Below, piece after piece: positions 1 to 8,765 of a stretch of DNA of 64,000 bases. Under the pieces are notes generated by a model that saw nothing but the letters and a program-made list of their open reading frames with translations, searched no databases and was not told the origin of the DNA. Position numbers and translations under genes: made by a program. Numbering within the stretch: position 1 is the stretch's first letter; each line of letters starts with the position of its first letter. The DNA comes from an uncultured Roseiflexaceae bacterium (lineage in GTDB: Bacteria; Chloroflexota; Chloroflexia; Chloroflexales; Roseiflexaceae): positions 33,544 through 97,543 of the forward strand of contig CALKHR010000029.1 of the NCBI GenBank assembly GCA_937988885.1, given 5' to 3'.

Positions 1-194
1 TACGACTTGGCGGGGGTCGGGCAGATGTAGCGAGTCAGCAGGTCGTGGGCTAGCGTGCCCGAATCGGCCAGCAGCGGCAGGCGCGTGGCCTGAAACAGCG
101 GCGCGAGCAGTGGCCCGAAGAAGAGCACCGCCATGATCACGAGCAGCCAGCGCGGCGTACGAGTCGTTGATTGTGTGAGCGTTTGTGTTGCCAT
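1..194 (-). CDS. Partial membrane protein, possibly DUF2085 family
   Basis: Only the first 64 codons are present; the gene runs off the left edge. It starts at an ATG 31 bases after the upstream Asp-box repeat gene, so it probably ends the same minus-strand transcript. After a polar N-terminus there is one clear membrane segment (about residues 17-35, WLLVIMAVLFFGPLLAPLF). It is followed by a stretch ending in YICPTPAKS, which resembles the Cys-Pro/Ser region of DUF2085 membrane proteins. The family call is an inference from a short fragment; no function is known for DUF2085. The Shine-Dalgarno sequence is weak. Confidence 0.5.
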   Translation of the reverse strand, partial: MATQTLTQSTTRTPRWLLVIMAVLFFGPLLAPLFQATRLPLLADSGTLAHDLLTRYICPTPAKS

Positions 195-225
195 ATCTCG
201 CTTGGTAGCACCGATCGTACCAACG

Positions 226-1134
226 CTATCGTAGGCGCGTGGCGACGAGGCTGCGAATGGTGCCAAGGTCGCTCTTGAGCGCTTGCCAGGTGCGGCCTCG
301 GTCGCTGCTGTGCATCAACTGACCGCCCGTGCTGGCGGCGAAGGCGTTATCCATGTGGAAGCGCGCCGCGCTCAGCACTGTTGCCCTGCCGTTCCAAATG
401 TCAGAATCGCCGACGATGCTCCAGGTTGCGCCACCGTCCTCGCTACGGTGCAGTCCGGCCTCAGTCCACGAAGCCAGCAGCACAGGCTGTTTGCCTGTCA
501 GCACGATCAGGCCCTGGCAAACACCCGCTCCGGCGCGGCCCAGCGCTTGCCAGGCAGCGTCGGCTCCAGCGCAGGCGTAGGCGGTGTCACCAGCGATGGC
601 GTAGAGCGCGCCGGGTTGCGCGGGATCGGCGGCTATCTGCGCCGTGTTGGGCGGCAGCGCTTGGCCGTAGGGCCTCCAGGAGTTGCCGCCGTCCTCGCTG
701 AGCCATAGTGTGTCGTCGAGGCGCAGGTAGAGCCGCGTGGCGTCCTCGTGGGCGACGAGCAGCTGCGCTTGTGCGGCGCTCGGCCCGACGCTGGCGCAGG
801 GCTGCCAGGTCACGCCGTTGTCGGTGCTGTGGAACAGTGCGCCACCCCGCGTGAGTGCGTATAAGGCGTGCGCGTCACGCGGGTGACCCAGCACCGTCAG
901 CAGATCGGCCTCCAGCACGGTCTCCCACTGCTGAGCGCCGTTGGTGGTGCGGTAAAGCGCCTGCGACGTGGCCGCCAACACCTCCAGCGGCGCATCGACC
1001 ACAGGCCAGATCGCCAACACCGATTGGCCGTTCAGGGTCTGCCCAACCCGAAACCAGCGCCCGATGCCGCCAGGATCGCTGAATTGAATGAGGCCATCAT
1101 CGGTTCCCACGAACAGTAAACCTGCTTTGGCCAT
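226..1134 (-). CDS. Asp-box (BNR/sialidase-like) repeat beta-propeller protein
   Basis: This 302-residue protein carries a series of Asp-box motifs (S-x-D-x-G-x-T-W): STDNGVTW, SEDGGNSW, SEDGGATW and SSDRGRTW, plus a degenerate TTNGAQQW. That is the pattern of a sialidase-type or Ycf48/sortilin-type beta-propeller. No sialidase Arg triad or catalytic Tyr is obvious, so an enzymatic role is not supported; a binding or scaffolding propeller is more likely. There is no signal peptide or membrane segment, so it is probably cytoplasmic. It starts 8 bases after the aroA stop codon, with an AGGGAA Shine-Dalgarno that overlaps the end of aroA, so it is translated from the same transcript. Confidence 0.8.
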   Translation of the reverse strand: MAKAGLLFVGTDDGLIQFSDPGGIGRWFRVGQTLNGQSVLAIWPVVDAPLEVLAATSQALYRTTNGAQQWETVLEADLLTVLGHPRDAHALYALTRGGALFHSTDNGVTWQPCASVGPSAAQAQLLVAHEDATRLYLRLDDTLWLSEDGGNSWRPYGQALPPNTAQIAADPAQPGALYAIAGDTAYACAGADAAWQALGRAGAGVCQGLIVLTGKQPVLLASWTEAGLHRSEDGGATWSIVGDSDIWNGRATVLSAARFHMDNAFAASTGGQLMHSSDRGRTWQALKSDLGTIRSLVATRLR

Positions 1135-1142
1135 AATGTTCC

Positions 1143-2429
1143 CTACTTTTGTGTCGCGGTGAGCGTGGCGAAACGCTCAAAGAAATCCGGGAAGGTCTTG
1201 GCGACGCATTCGGCCCCCGTGATCTCGATGCCGGGCACCCGCAGGCCGACGAGCGCGAAGCCCATCGCCATGCGGTGGTCGTGGTAGGTGGTGATGGCGG
1301 CGGGTTGCGTCACGCCCGGGTAGATCGTCAGGCCGTCCTCGTACTCCTCGACGCGCACGCCGAGTTTGCGCAGTTCGTTGGTGATCGCGGTAAGACGGTC
1401 GGTCTCGTGGTGGCGGATCAGACCAACGTTGCGGATGCGGGTCGTGCCCTCGGCGAACGGCGCGAGCGCCGCCAGCGTGATCACCATATCGGGCAGGGTG
1501 CTCATATCGAGATCGATGCCGCGCAACGTGGAGCCACCGCGCACGGCGATCCAATCGGGGCCGCTCTCGATGGTGCAGCCCATCTGCTCCAGCACATCGA
1601 GGAATTTGATATCGCCTTGAATGGCGTTGCGCGATAATCCGTTGATCTGCACGCGCCCGCCGGTCAGCGCGGCTGCTGCGCAGAAGTACGAGGCGTTGGA
1701 GGCGTCCGGCTCGATCGCGTACTCCTGGGCGCGGTAGCGCTGGCCCGCACGCACGAGGAAACGCTCGTAGCCGTCGCGCTCGACCTCGACGCCGAAGTGA
1801 TGCATCATCGCGACAGTGATATCGACGAACGGACCAGCGGCGAGTTTGGTGGTCAGGGTCAGTTCGACATCCTGCTCGGCGTAGGGCGCGACCATCAGCA
1901 GCGCCGAGAGAAACTGGCTCGACACGTTGCCTGCGATGCCCGCCGAGCCGCCGCGCAAGCCACGCCCCTCGATGGTGATCGGCAGGTTCGCGCCGATGCC
2001 TTGGCCCTTGCAATTCGCGCCGAGCGCGTTCAGCGTCACGATCAGGTCGCGCATGGGGCGTTGGCGCATACGAGGCGTGCCATCGATCGTGTAGCGACCA
2101 TGGCCCAAGCAGGCGTATGCCATCAGGAAGCGCGCTGCGGTGCCCGCCAATTCGACCCACAGATCGGCCTGTTGTGCGGGAGGCGCGCCACCCACACCAT
2201 CAACGATCACTTCAGCAGTTGTAGCATTCGTCTCCACGGCGATGCCCAGCCGCCGCAGGCCATCGACAAACCAGTGGCTATCGTCGCTGAACAGCGCGCC
2301 AGTCAGGTGCGAGCGGCCCTTGGCGAGCGCAGCCAGCAGCAATGCGCGGTTGGTCAAACTCTTCGAGCCGGGCACCTGCACCACTGCATTGATCGGCTGT
2401 CGCACGGGAGTAATATGTTGTGTAGTCAT
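1143..2429 (-). CDS. aroA: 3-phosphoshikimate 1-carboxyvinyltransferase (EPSP synthase)
   Basis: AroA joins phosphoenolpyruvate to shikimate-3-phosphate, the sixth step of the shikimate pathway, in the cytoplasm. The 428-residue length is typical. Family motifs are intact: PGSKSLTNRALLLA at residues about 20-33 (binding of both substrates), GTAARF near 95, RMRQRPMRDL near 120, GNVSSQFLSALLM near 165, and IRHHETDRL near 340 with the catalytic Glu and Arg. No other aromatic pathway gene is nearby. It lies 80 bases downstream of a methyltransferase gene and is followed closely by the Asp-box protein. Confidence 0.97.
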   Translation of the reverse strand: MTTQHITPVRQPINAVVQVPGSKSLTNRALLLAALAKGRSHLTGALFSDDSHWFVDGLRRLGIAVETNATTAEVIVDGVGGAPPAQQADLWVELAGTAARFLMAYACLGHGRYTIDGTPRMRQRPMRDLIVTLNALGANCKGQGIGANLPITIEGRGLRGGSAGIAGNVSSQFLSALLMVAPYAEQDVELTLTTKLAAGPFVDITVAMMHHFGVEVERDGYERFLVRAGQRYRAQEYAIEPDASNASYFCAAAALTGGRVQINGLSRNAIQGDIKFLDVLEQMGCTIESGPDWIAVRGGSTLRGIDLDMSTLPDMVITLAALAPFAEGTTRIRNVGLIRHHETDRLTAITNELRKLGVRVEEYEDGLTIYPGVTQPAAITTYHDHRMAMGFALVGLRVPGIEITGAECVAKTFPDFFERFATLTATQK

Positions 2430-2509
2430 GCGCCTATACTTTCTGAAGCCAAATCCGACAGCGCCATCGCCAGAACCAGTGTGAGGCTATCAATTGACGC
2501 GTCGGCGCC

Positions 2510-3370
2510 CTATTGTATCCCATCCTGCGAAGCTTGCGAATCACCGACGGGGCGAGGCAAACAGAGCGTGAACAGCACAATGCCGTAGCGCCACATGCTG
2601 CGCAGATACAGGCCCTGCTGCTGCATCCTGGCGCGCAATTCGTCGGGCGACCAGAAGGCGATGCCACCTAGGCCGAGCAGGCGCTGCACCAGCCGACCAA
2701 GTTTGGTGCGCCCGCGCACCAGCGTCATCGCCACGAAACGTCCGTTTGGGTTGATCACGCGAGCGATCTCTGCGAGACACGTATCGAGATCGCCGATCTC
2801 GTTGAGTGAGCCACCGATCACGGCTCCTGCAGCGGTGGCGGAAGCGAACGGCAGCGCTTGGGCCGAAGCGCGCACAAACGTCACGCGCACGCCAGCCGAG
2901 CGCGCATAGCGGCGACCCTGCGCCAGCATGGGCAGCGCGTGTTCGAGCGCCACCACCACGGCGTCGCCCTGTGAGGCGCGGGCCAGCGCACGGGCGTAGA
3001 GGCCGTTGCCACAGGCGATATCGAGCCACAAGCCGCCCCGCTGCGGCTCGGCCAACCCGACCAGCAGCGGCAGTTCGCGGCGGTACGGGAAGCGCTCGCC
3101 GCTCAACAACGTTAATGCAAAAGGCCGCCAAAGGCGCTCGTAGGCCCAGGCGGTCGGTGGGAGTTCATTGATGATTTGGGCTAGCGAAAACGGACGTGGC
3201 GGACCAAGAAAATCGATAATCCCATCGCGGATAGGGAAGGCGACTTGATCGCTGAGACACCACAACGATCCAGTAATAACCTCGCCGGAATCCTCGTAGC
3301 GTGCGTGTTGCAACACCAATTCGCCGCCACAACAGGTGCAGCGCAGGAACGGCAGAACTTCAGCGTTCAT
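2510..3370 (-). CDS. SAM-dependent methyltransferase with N-terminal zinc-ribbon-like region
   Basis: The start is the ATG at 3370 (MNAEVLPFLRCTCCGGEL). Upstream in-frame sequence overlaps the response regulator gene and is not expected to be translated as part of it. The 286-residue protein begins with a Cys-x-x-Cys pair in a Trm112/UPF0434-like segment (residues about 10-55, ending in FPIRDGIIDFL). A class I methyltransferase follows, with motif I LDIACGNGLYARALA near residue 120, an acidic motif II and ALPFASATAAGAVIGG (motif IV region). The substrate is unknown; the layout resembles RlmA- and UbiE-like enzymes. It starts 46 bases after the response regulator gene and may share its transcript. 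Confidence 0.8.
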   Translation of the reverse strand: MNAEVLPFLRCTCCGGELVLQHARYEDSGEVITGSLWCLSDQVAFPIRDGIIDFLGPPRPFSLAQIINELPPTAWAYERLWRPFALTLLSGERFPYRRELPLLVGLAEPQRGGLWLDIACGNGLYARALARASQGDAVVVALEHALPMLAQGRRYARSAGVRVTFVRASAQALPFASATAAGAVIGGSLNEIGDLDTCLAEIARVINPNGRFVAMTLVRGRTKLGRLVQRLLGLGGIAFWSPDELRARMQQQGLYLRSMWRYGIVLFTLCLPRPVGDSQASQDGIQ

Positions 3371-3416
3371 CCTGGCCGACCTATTCGGGCAAGCCGATGC
3401 CAAAGCGCAGCATCGA

Positions 3417-4406
3417 CTACTTCCCTGCTTCTTGTTCTTGTTCAAGGTCGGGTGAGCGCAGTTGATTGGAACGCAACAACTCCAAGAATACCTCAAGGAT
3501 CTCGGGATCGAACTGAGTGCCACTACCCGCCTGCAAACGTCGGTACGCTTCCTCCCAACTGAGCGCGGCGCGGTACGGGCGATCGGTCGTCATCGCATCG
3601 TAGGCATCGACGATCGCAATGATGCGAGCGCCGATGGGGATCTCATGGCCCCGTAGGCCTTGAGGGTACCCACTGCCGTCCCAATGCTCGTGGTGGCCCA
3701 GGATGATCGGCGCAACTTCAGGAGCGAAGCGCATCTGCGAGATGATACGAGCGCCGATCGCGGGGTGTTCGCGAATCTGCTCGACTTCCTCAGGGGTGAG
3801 CGCGCCTGGCTTCAACAGGATCGCCTCGCTAATGCCGATCTTGCCGATATCGTGCAGGATGCCGCCGTAGCGTACCGCCAGCACCTCATCGGGTGGCAGG
3901 CCACAGGCGATCGCCAACTGTTCGCCATACGAGCGTAACCGCCGCAAGTGGCCCTCGGTGTAGCTATCCTTCGCTTCAACCGCTTGAGCGAGCATAAAGA
4001 TGACATTTTCGGTATGTTCAAGCTGATCGACCAGACGCTTGAGGCGAAGTTGCGAACGAATACGCGCTCGCAGGATGCTCTGTTCGAAGGGTTTGGTTAA
4101 GAAGTCGTCGGCGCCTGCCTCGATGCCCCGCTTGCGATGCTCGCGATCGTCGAGGCCTGTCAACATTGTGATGGGGATGAGAGCGGTGCGAACATCTTCC
4201 TTCAGATACCTGCACGTCGTAAATCCATCCAACACGGGCATTGTGACGTCGAGCAATATCAGATCGGGCAAGTGGCGATGAACTTGTTCGAGTGCTTCGC
4301 GGCCATTGCTAGCCGTAATCACACTGTATCCCTCTTGTACGAGGAAACGTGTGAGCACATCAACAATCATCGAGTCGTCATCAACAACTAAAATCTGAGC
4401 CGACAT
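3417..4406 (-). CDS. Response regulator with HD-GYP phosphodiesterase domain
   Basis: The 329-residue protein combines a CheY-like receiver (residues 1-120; acidic pocket D9-D11, phospho-acceptor D53 in LILLDVTMP, Lys in FLTKPFE) with an HD-GYP domain (HDIGKIG, then HHEHWDGSGYP). HD-GYP enzymes hydrolyse cyclic di-GMP; every signature residue is present, so activity is likely. ATG at 4406 is preferred because AGGAGG (4416-4421) lies 9 bases upstream; a TTG at 4412 would sit too close to it. No cognate histidine kinase is adjacent. A perfect 18-bp palindrome overlaps the likely -35 region upstream, suggesting repressor control. Confidence 0.93.
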   Translation of the reverse strand: MSAQILVVDDDSMIVDVLTRFLVQEGYSVITASNGREALEQVHRHLPDLILLDVTMPVLDGFTTCRYLKEDVRTALIPITMLTGLDDREHRKRGIEAGADDFLTKPFEQSILRARIRSQLRLKRLVDQLEHTENVIFMLAQAVEAKDSYTEGHLRRLRSYGEQLAIACGLPPDEVLAVRYGGILHDIGKIGISEAILLKPGALTPEEVEQIREHPAIGARIISQMRFAPEVAPIILGHHEHWDGSGYPQGLRGHEIPIGARIIAIVDAYDAMTTDRPYRAALSWEEAYRRLQAGSGTQFDPEILEVFLELLRSNQLRSPDLEQEQEAGK

Positions 4407-4526
4407 ACACAATGGCCTCCTGCCAGATGATGTTTGTCACGATTCGTAAGAGATCTTGCAAGATCAGGCCACAGACAAGGAGGCCTTTCGATTAGTAAGC
4501 ACGGATATCATTCGATTAGATAGAGT

Positions 4527-4568
4527 AGTATACCATAAAGAGAGACTACAATAGTACTATAGTACTAT
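4527..4568 (-). promoter_or_regulatory. Candidate promoter with 18-bp palindromic operator
   Basis: On the minus strand an extended -10 (TGG then TATACT, hexamer at 4527-4532) lies about 120 bases before the HD-GYP regulator start. Immediately upstream, 4551-4568 is a perfect palindrome, ATAGTACTATAGTACTAT, made of two copies of ATAGTACTAT sharing two bases. Its edge falls where the -35 hexamer (4550-4555) should be. The whole gap 4407-4610 is AT-rich compared with its surroundings. The operator role is an inference. Confidence 0.5.
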
Positions 4569-4610
4569 GATAATTCATTCATAACCCTTCGTTTACATCT
4601 ATCCATTCTT

Positions 4611-4991
4611 TCATTTTTCGGCGACGGTTACTGCGTTTGGTATGAATGTCAACATGGGCACGCGTTCCGACGCACCTCTAGCGATGACAAAATGATCCAT
4701 AGCCGAAATAAGCGCGTGAAGATCGAGTTGGTGCATAGGAGAGGGAAGCGCGACCAATTTAGGGCGGGCTTTGGCCCAATTGCGTTGTAGGCCGCGCAGA
4801 TTCCCCCGTTGCCAATGCACTAAAGCGGCGGCTGCTTGAATTAACCCCTGATAAAACGTGGTATCTGGCTCTTGAACTGCCAACCAGCACTGTTCCCACT
4901 GTTCGTGGGCATGCCAAAACGCGCCTTGATTAAACAGGCGCACTCCTTCGAGATAAAGATGAGGTAGATCGGGCAGCGAGTGAGATACCAT
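4611..4991 (-). CDS. DUF309 family protein
   Basis: This small all-alpha protein (126 residues from the ATG at 4991) has the DUF309 hallmarks: FNQGAFWHAHEQWEQCW followed by TFYQGLIQAAAALVHWQRGN. The conserved His and Glu residues and the FYQGLIQ helix are intact. The family's function is not established. A TTG at 5015 would add eight residues (MASRHLVG); neither start has a strong ribosome binding site, so the exact start is uncertain. It follows the rhodanese gene by about 50 bases on the same strand and is probably cotranscribed with it. Confidence 0.85.
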   Translation of the reverse strand: MVSHSLPDLPHLYLEGVRLFNQGAFWHAHEQWEQCWLAVQEPDTTFYQGLIQAAAALVHWQRGNLRGLQRNWAKARPKLVALPSPMHQLDLHALISAMDHFVIARGASERVPMLTFIPNAVTVAEK

Positions 4992-5044
4992 ACCAACCAA
5001 ATGCCTACTAGCCAAATGCTTCCGCTCTGCGATCGAGCCGAAGC

Positions 5045-5386
5045 CTAGTAGCGCGGAACATTGGGATCAACTTGGAGCGACCAATCGTCGATACCGCCGA
5101 CCATATTCGCCACATTGGTGAAGCCAAGTTGGTTCACCAAGTATTGGGCGACTTGTTGACTGCGCCCACCCATATGGCAGAAAACAACAATTTCTTCATC
5201 GGGCGAGAGCGTATTGATCCAGCTTTGCGCGCGGCTGAGCGGCATAAGTTCGGCGCCTTCGATATGCGCAATGGCGTGCTCGTTGGGTTCGCGAACATCG
5301 ATCAGACGGATCGTTTCGCCCTGATCGAGGCGCGCCTTCACTTGGGAGGGTGTCACTTGTTTGACAGTGGAGCGATGACTAGTCAT
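5045..5386 (-). CDS. Single-domain rhodanese-like sulfurtransferase
   Basis: The 113-residue protein is one rhodanese domain: RLIDVREPNEHAIAHIEGA near residues 27-45, then the active-site loop CHMGGRS near residue 70, where the Cys carries the persulfide, and the C-terminal GGIDDW motif. It probably delivers sulfane sulfur in the cytoplasm. The neighbouring gene upstream encodes an ErpA-like Fe-S carrier, which fits a sulfur-handling role, but a hairpin terminator (5413-5449) separates them, so coexpression is not assured. There is no signal peptide. Confidence 0.9.
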   Translation of the reverse strand: MTSHRSTVKQVTPSQVKARLDQGETIRLIDVREPNEHAIAHIEGAELMPLSRAQSWINTLSPDEEIVVFCHMGGRSQQVAQYLVNQLGFTNVANMVGGIDDWSLQVDPNVPRY

Positions 5387-5412
5387 AGTATTCTCATCAA
5401 TTTTAAAACTGA

Positions 5413-5449
5413 AAGGCTACCCGCCTCGCGACAAGGGGAGGGTAGCCTT
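5413..5449 (-). terminator. Intrinsic terminator after the ErpA-like gene
   Basis: A perfect 10-bp stem (AAGGCTACCC at 5413-5422 pairing with GGGTAGCCTT at 5440-5449, 17-base loop) lies just after the Fe-S carrier gene. Read on the minus strand, CAGTTTTAAAATT follows the stem, a modest U-rich tail. Confidence 0.6.
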
Positions 5450-5469
5450 CCATCACATCAACAAAAGCT

Positions 5470-5922
5470 TTAGCCGTGACTGCAGTGGCCGCAACCACCG
5501 CCAGCGTAGCCCTCGTCGTAGTTATCGTACTCAGACGACTCCTCGCCGTCCTTCGCGCGGAACGAGTGACCACAGCCACAGCTTGCCACTGCGTTCGGGT
5601 TGTCGATCTTGAAGGCGCCTGCCAACATGTTATCCTGTTGGTAGTCGATCGAAGCGCCCCGCAGGTAGCGTGCACTTACTGGATCAACCAGCACACGCAA
5701 GCCATGGGCCTGCCAATCGGCATCACCCTCGCGCACCTCATCATCGAACGTCATGCCATACTGGAGACCAGAACAGCCACCGCCAGCAACAAACACACGG
5801 AGGCCGTAGCCTTCCAGTTCTTTTTCCCGCATCATCTCTTGCAAGCGCTGGGCTGCTACTGGGCTAATCTCCAGCAAAGCGCCAGTTGCAACGCCGACGA
5901 CATCTTCCTCGATCACTGCCAT
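5470..5922 (-). CDS. erpA: A-type iron-sulfur carrier (HesB/IscA/ErpA family) with Cys-rich tail
   Basis: The core (residues 15-122) is a standard A-type scaffold: ISPVAAQRLQEMM, VAGGGCSGLQYGM with Cys50, and ASCGCGHSF with Cys115 and Cys117, the three cluster ligands. Such proteins pass Fe-S clusters to apo-enzymes. At 150 residues it is longer than the usual 105-125. The excess is an acidic, Tyr-rich linker followed by GGGCGHCSHG, which adds Cys144 and Cys147 as a CxxC pair. The ribosome binding site GAGGAGGG precedes the ATG. An extended -10 lies at 5967-5975. ErpA versus SufA/IscA cannot be settled from sequence alone. Confidence 0.9.
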   Translation of the reverse strand: MAVIEEDVVGVATGALLEISPVAAQRLQEMMREKELEGYGLRVFVAGGGCSGLQYGMTFDDEVREGDADWQAHGLRVLVDPVSARYLRGASIDYQQDNMLAGAFKIDNPNAVASCGCGHSFRAKDGEESSEYDNYDEGYAGGGCGHCSHG

Positions 5923-5966
5923 TGTCAGTCCCTCCTCATCAGGGATGTTGTATCTGTCTGGGCCAT

Positions 5967-5975
5967 AGTATACCA
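5967..5975 (-). promoter_or_regulatory. Extended -10 promoter element of the ErpA-like gene
   Basis: The minus strand reads TGG followed by TATACT (hexamer 5967-5972), about 45 bases before the ATG. The -35 region is not a good match, as expected for an extended -10 promoter. Confidence 0.5.
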
Positions 5976-6033
5976 GATTTTTGCAACCCTGGCTAGTGTT
6001 TCACTAGTAATTACTTTTAAAACTCGCTAAGAA

Positions 6034-7707
<1,674 letters not shown>

Positions 7708-7739
7708 CATCGTACCTCCTCACGCTTGCGTAAAACAAA

Positions 7740-7769
7740 CACCCGGCCAATCGGCAGATCGACCGGGTG
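7740..7769 (-). terminator. Intrinsic terminator after sucD
   Basis: CACCCGG (7740-7746) pairs with CCGGGTG (7763-7769). On the minus strand the hairpin is followed by TTTGTTTT. It ends the sucD transcript before the mutase gene. Confidence 0.75.
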
Positions 7770-7786
7770 CTTGGGTCATAGTTGCG

Positions 7787-8659
7787 TTAGAGCACTTCTT
7801 TGACCAACTGAGCGATGTCGGTGGGCAAGCGCGCAACTTTCGCGCCAACCGCCTCCAGCGCCGCGATCTTCTCTTGCGCGGTGCCTTCGCCACCCGAGAT
7901 GATCGCGCCAGCGTGGCCCATGCGCTTTCCGGGCGGGGCCGTCTGGCCAGCGATGAAGCTCACCACGGGTTTGGTCACATGCTCGGCGATGTAGCGAGCC
8001 GCATCCTGCTCGGCAGTGCCACCGATCTCACCGATCAGCACAATCGCCTTCGTCTGCTCGTCGGCCTCGAACATCTCCAGCACATCGATGAACGACGTAC
8101 CGATGATCGGGTCGCCGCCGATACCGACAATCGTGCTCTGGCCGATGCCCAAGCGGGTCAACGCATCAACAGCCTCATAGGTGAGCGTGCCGCTCTTCGA
8201 GACCACGCCGACCGGGCCAGGAGTGGCGATATTCCCAGGGATAATACCGACCTTGGCTTGGCCAGGAGTGAGCAAGCCAGGGCAGTTCGGGCCGATCAGG
8301 CGCACGCCTCGCTCCTGCACAAACGCGTAGGTGCTGACCATATCGTTGGCCGGCACGCCCTCGGTGATGCAGACAACCAAATCAACGCCAGCATCAGCCG
8401 ATTCGCGGATCGCATCGGGCGCAAATGGGGCAGGAACGTAAATGATCGAAACATTCGCGCCTGTCTCCCGCACCGCCTCCTTCATGGTGTTGAACACCGG
8501 CACTTGACCATCAACCGCCTTCTGACCACCACGGCCAGGAGTCACACCTGCCACCACATTGGTGCCGTATGCAATCATTTGCCGGGTGTGAAATGTACCC
8601 TCGTTGCCGGTGATCCCTTGAACCACCAGCCGAGTATTTGTATCGACCAGGATGCTCAC
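7787..8659 (-). CDS. sucD: Succinyl-CoA synthetase alpha subunit
   Basis: The alpha subunit binds CoA and carries the phosphohistidine of succinyl-CoA synthetase in the TCA cycle. The 290-residue protein has the CoA-binding start TRLVVQGITGNEGTFH, NCPGLLTPGQAKVG near residue 125, and the phosphohistidine motif GHAGAIISGG near residue 245. The start is a GTG with AAGGAG six bases upstream. Usually sucC lies directly upstream; here the upstream gene is the tricorn protease, and sucD has its own promoter and terminator, so it is a monocistronic stray of the complex. Confidence 0.96.
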   Translation of the reverse strand: MSILVDTNTRLVVQGITGNEGTFHTRQMIAYGTNVVAGVTPGRGGQKAVDGQVPVFNTMKEAVRETGANVSIIYVPAPFAPDAIRESADAGVDLVVCITEGVPANDMVSTYAFVQERGVRLIGPNCPGLLTPGQAKVGIIPGNIATPGPVGVVSKSGTLTYEAVDALTRLGIGQSTIVGIGGDPIIGTSFIDVLEMFEADEQTKAIVLIGEIGGTAEQDAARYIAEHVTKPVVSFIAGQTAPPGKRMGHAGAIISGGEGTAQEKIAALEAVGAKVARLPTDIAQLVKEVL

Positions 8660-8704
8660 GCTAGCTCCTTACTGTCCGTCTGGTAATAAACCGATTTGGG
8701 TTGT

Positions 8705-8733
8705 ATCCTAGCACAGTGAGGCGGATGGTGCAA
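8705..8733 (-). promoter_or_regulatory. Sigma-70-type promoter of sucD
   Basis: On the minus strand TTGCAC (8728-8733) and TAGGAT (8705-8710) are separated by 17 bases, about 45 bases before the GTG start. Confidence 0.5.
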
Positions 8734-8765
8734 GCGGACACCAGCGCCTCGAACCGTTCAATTTT

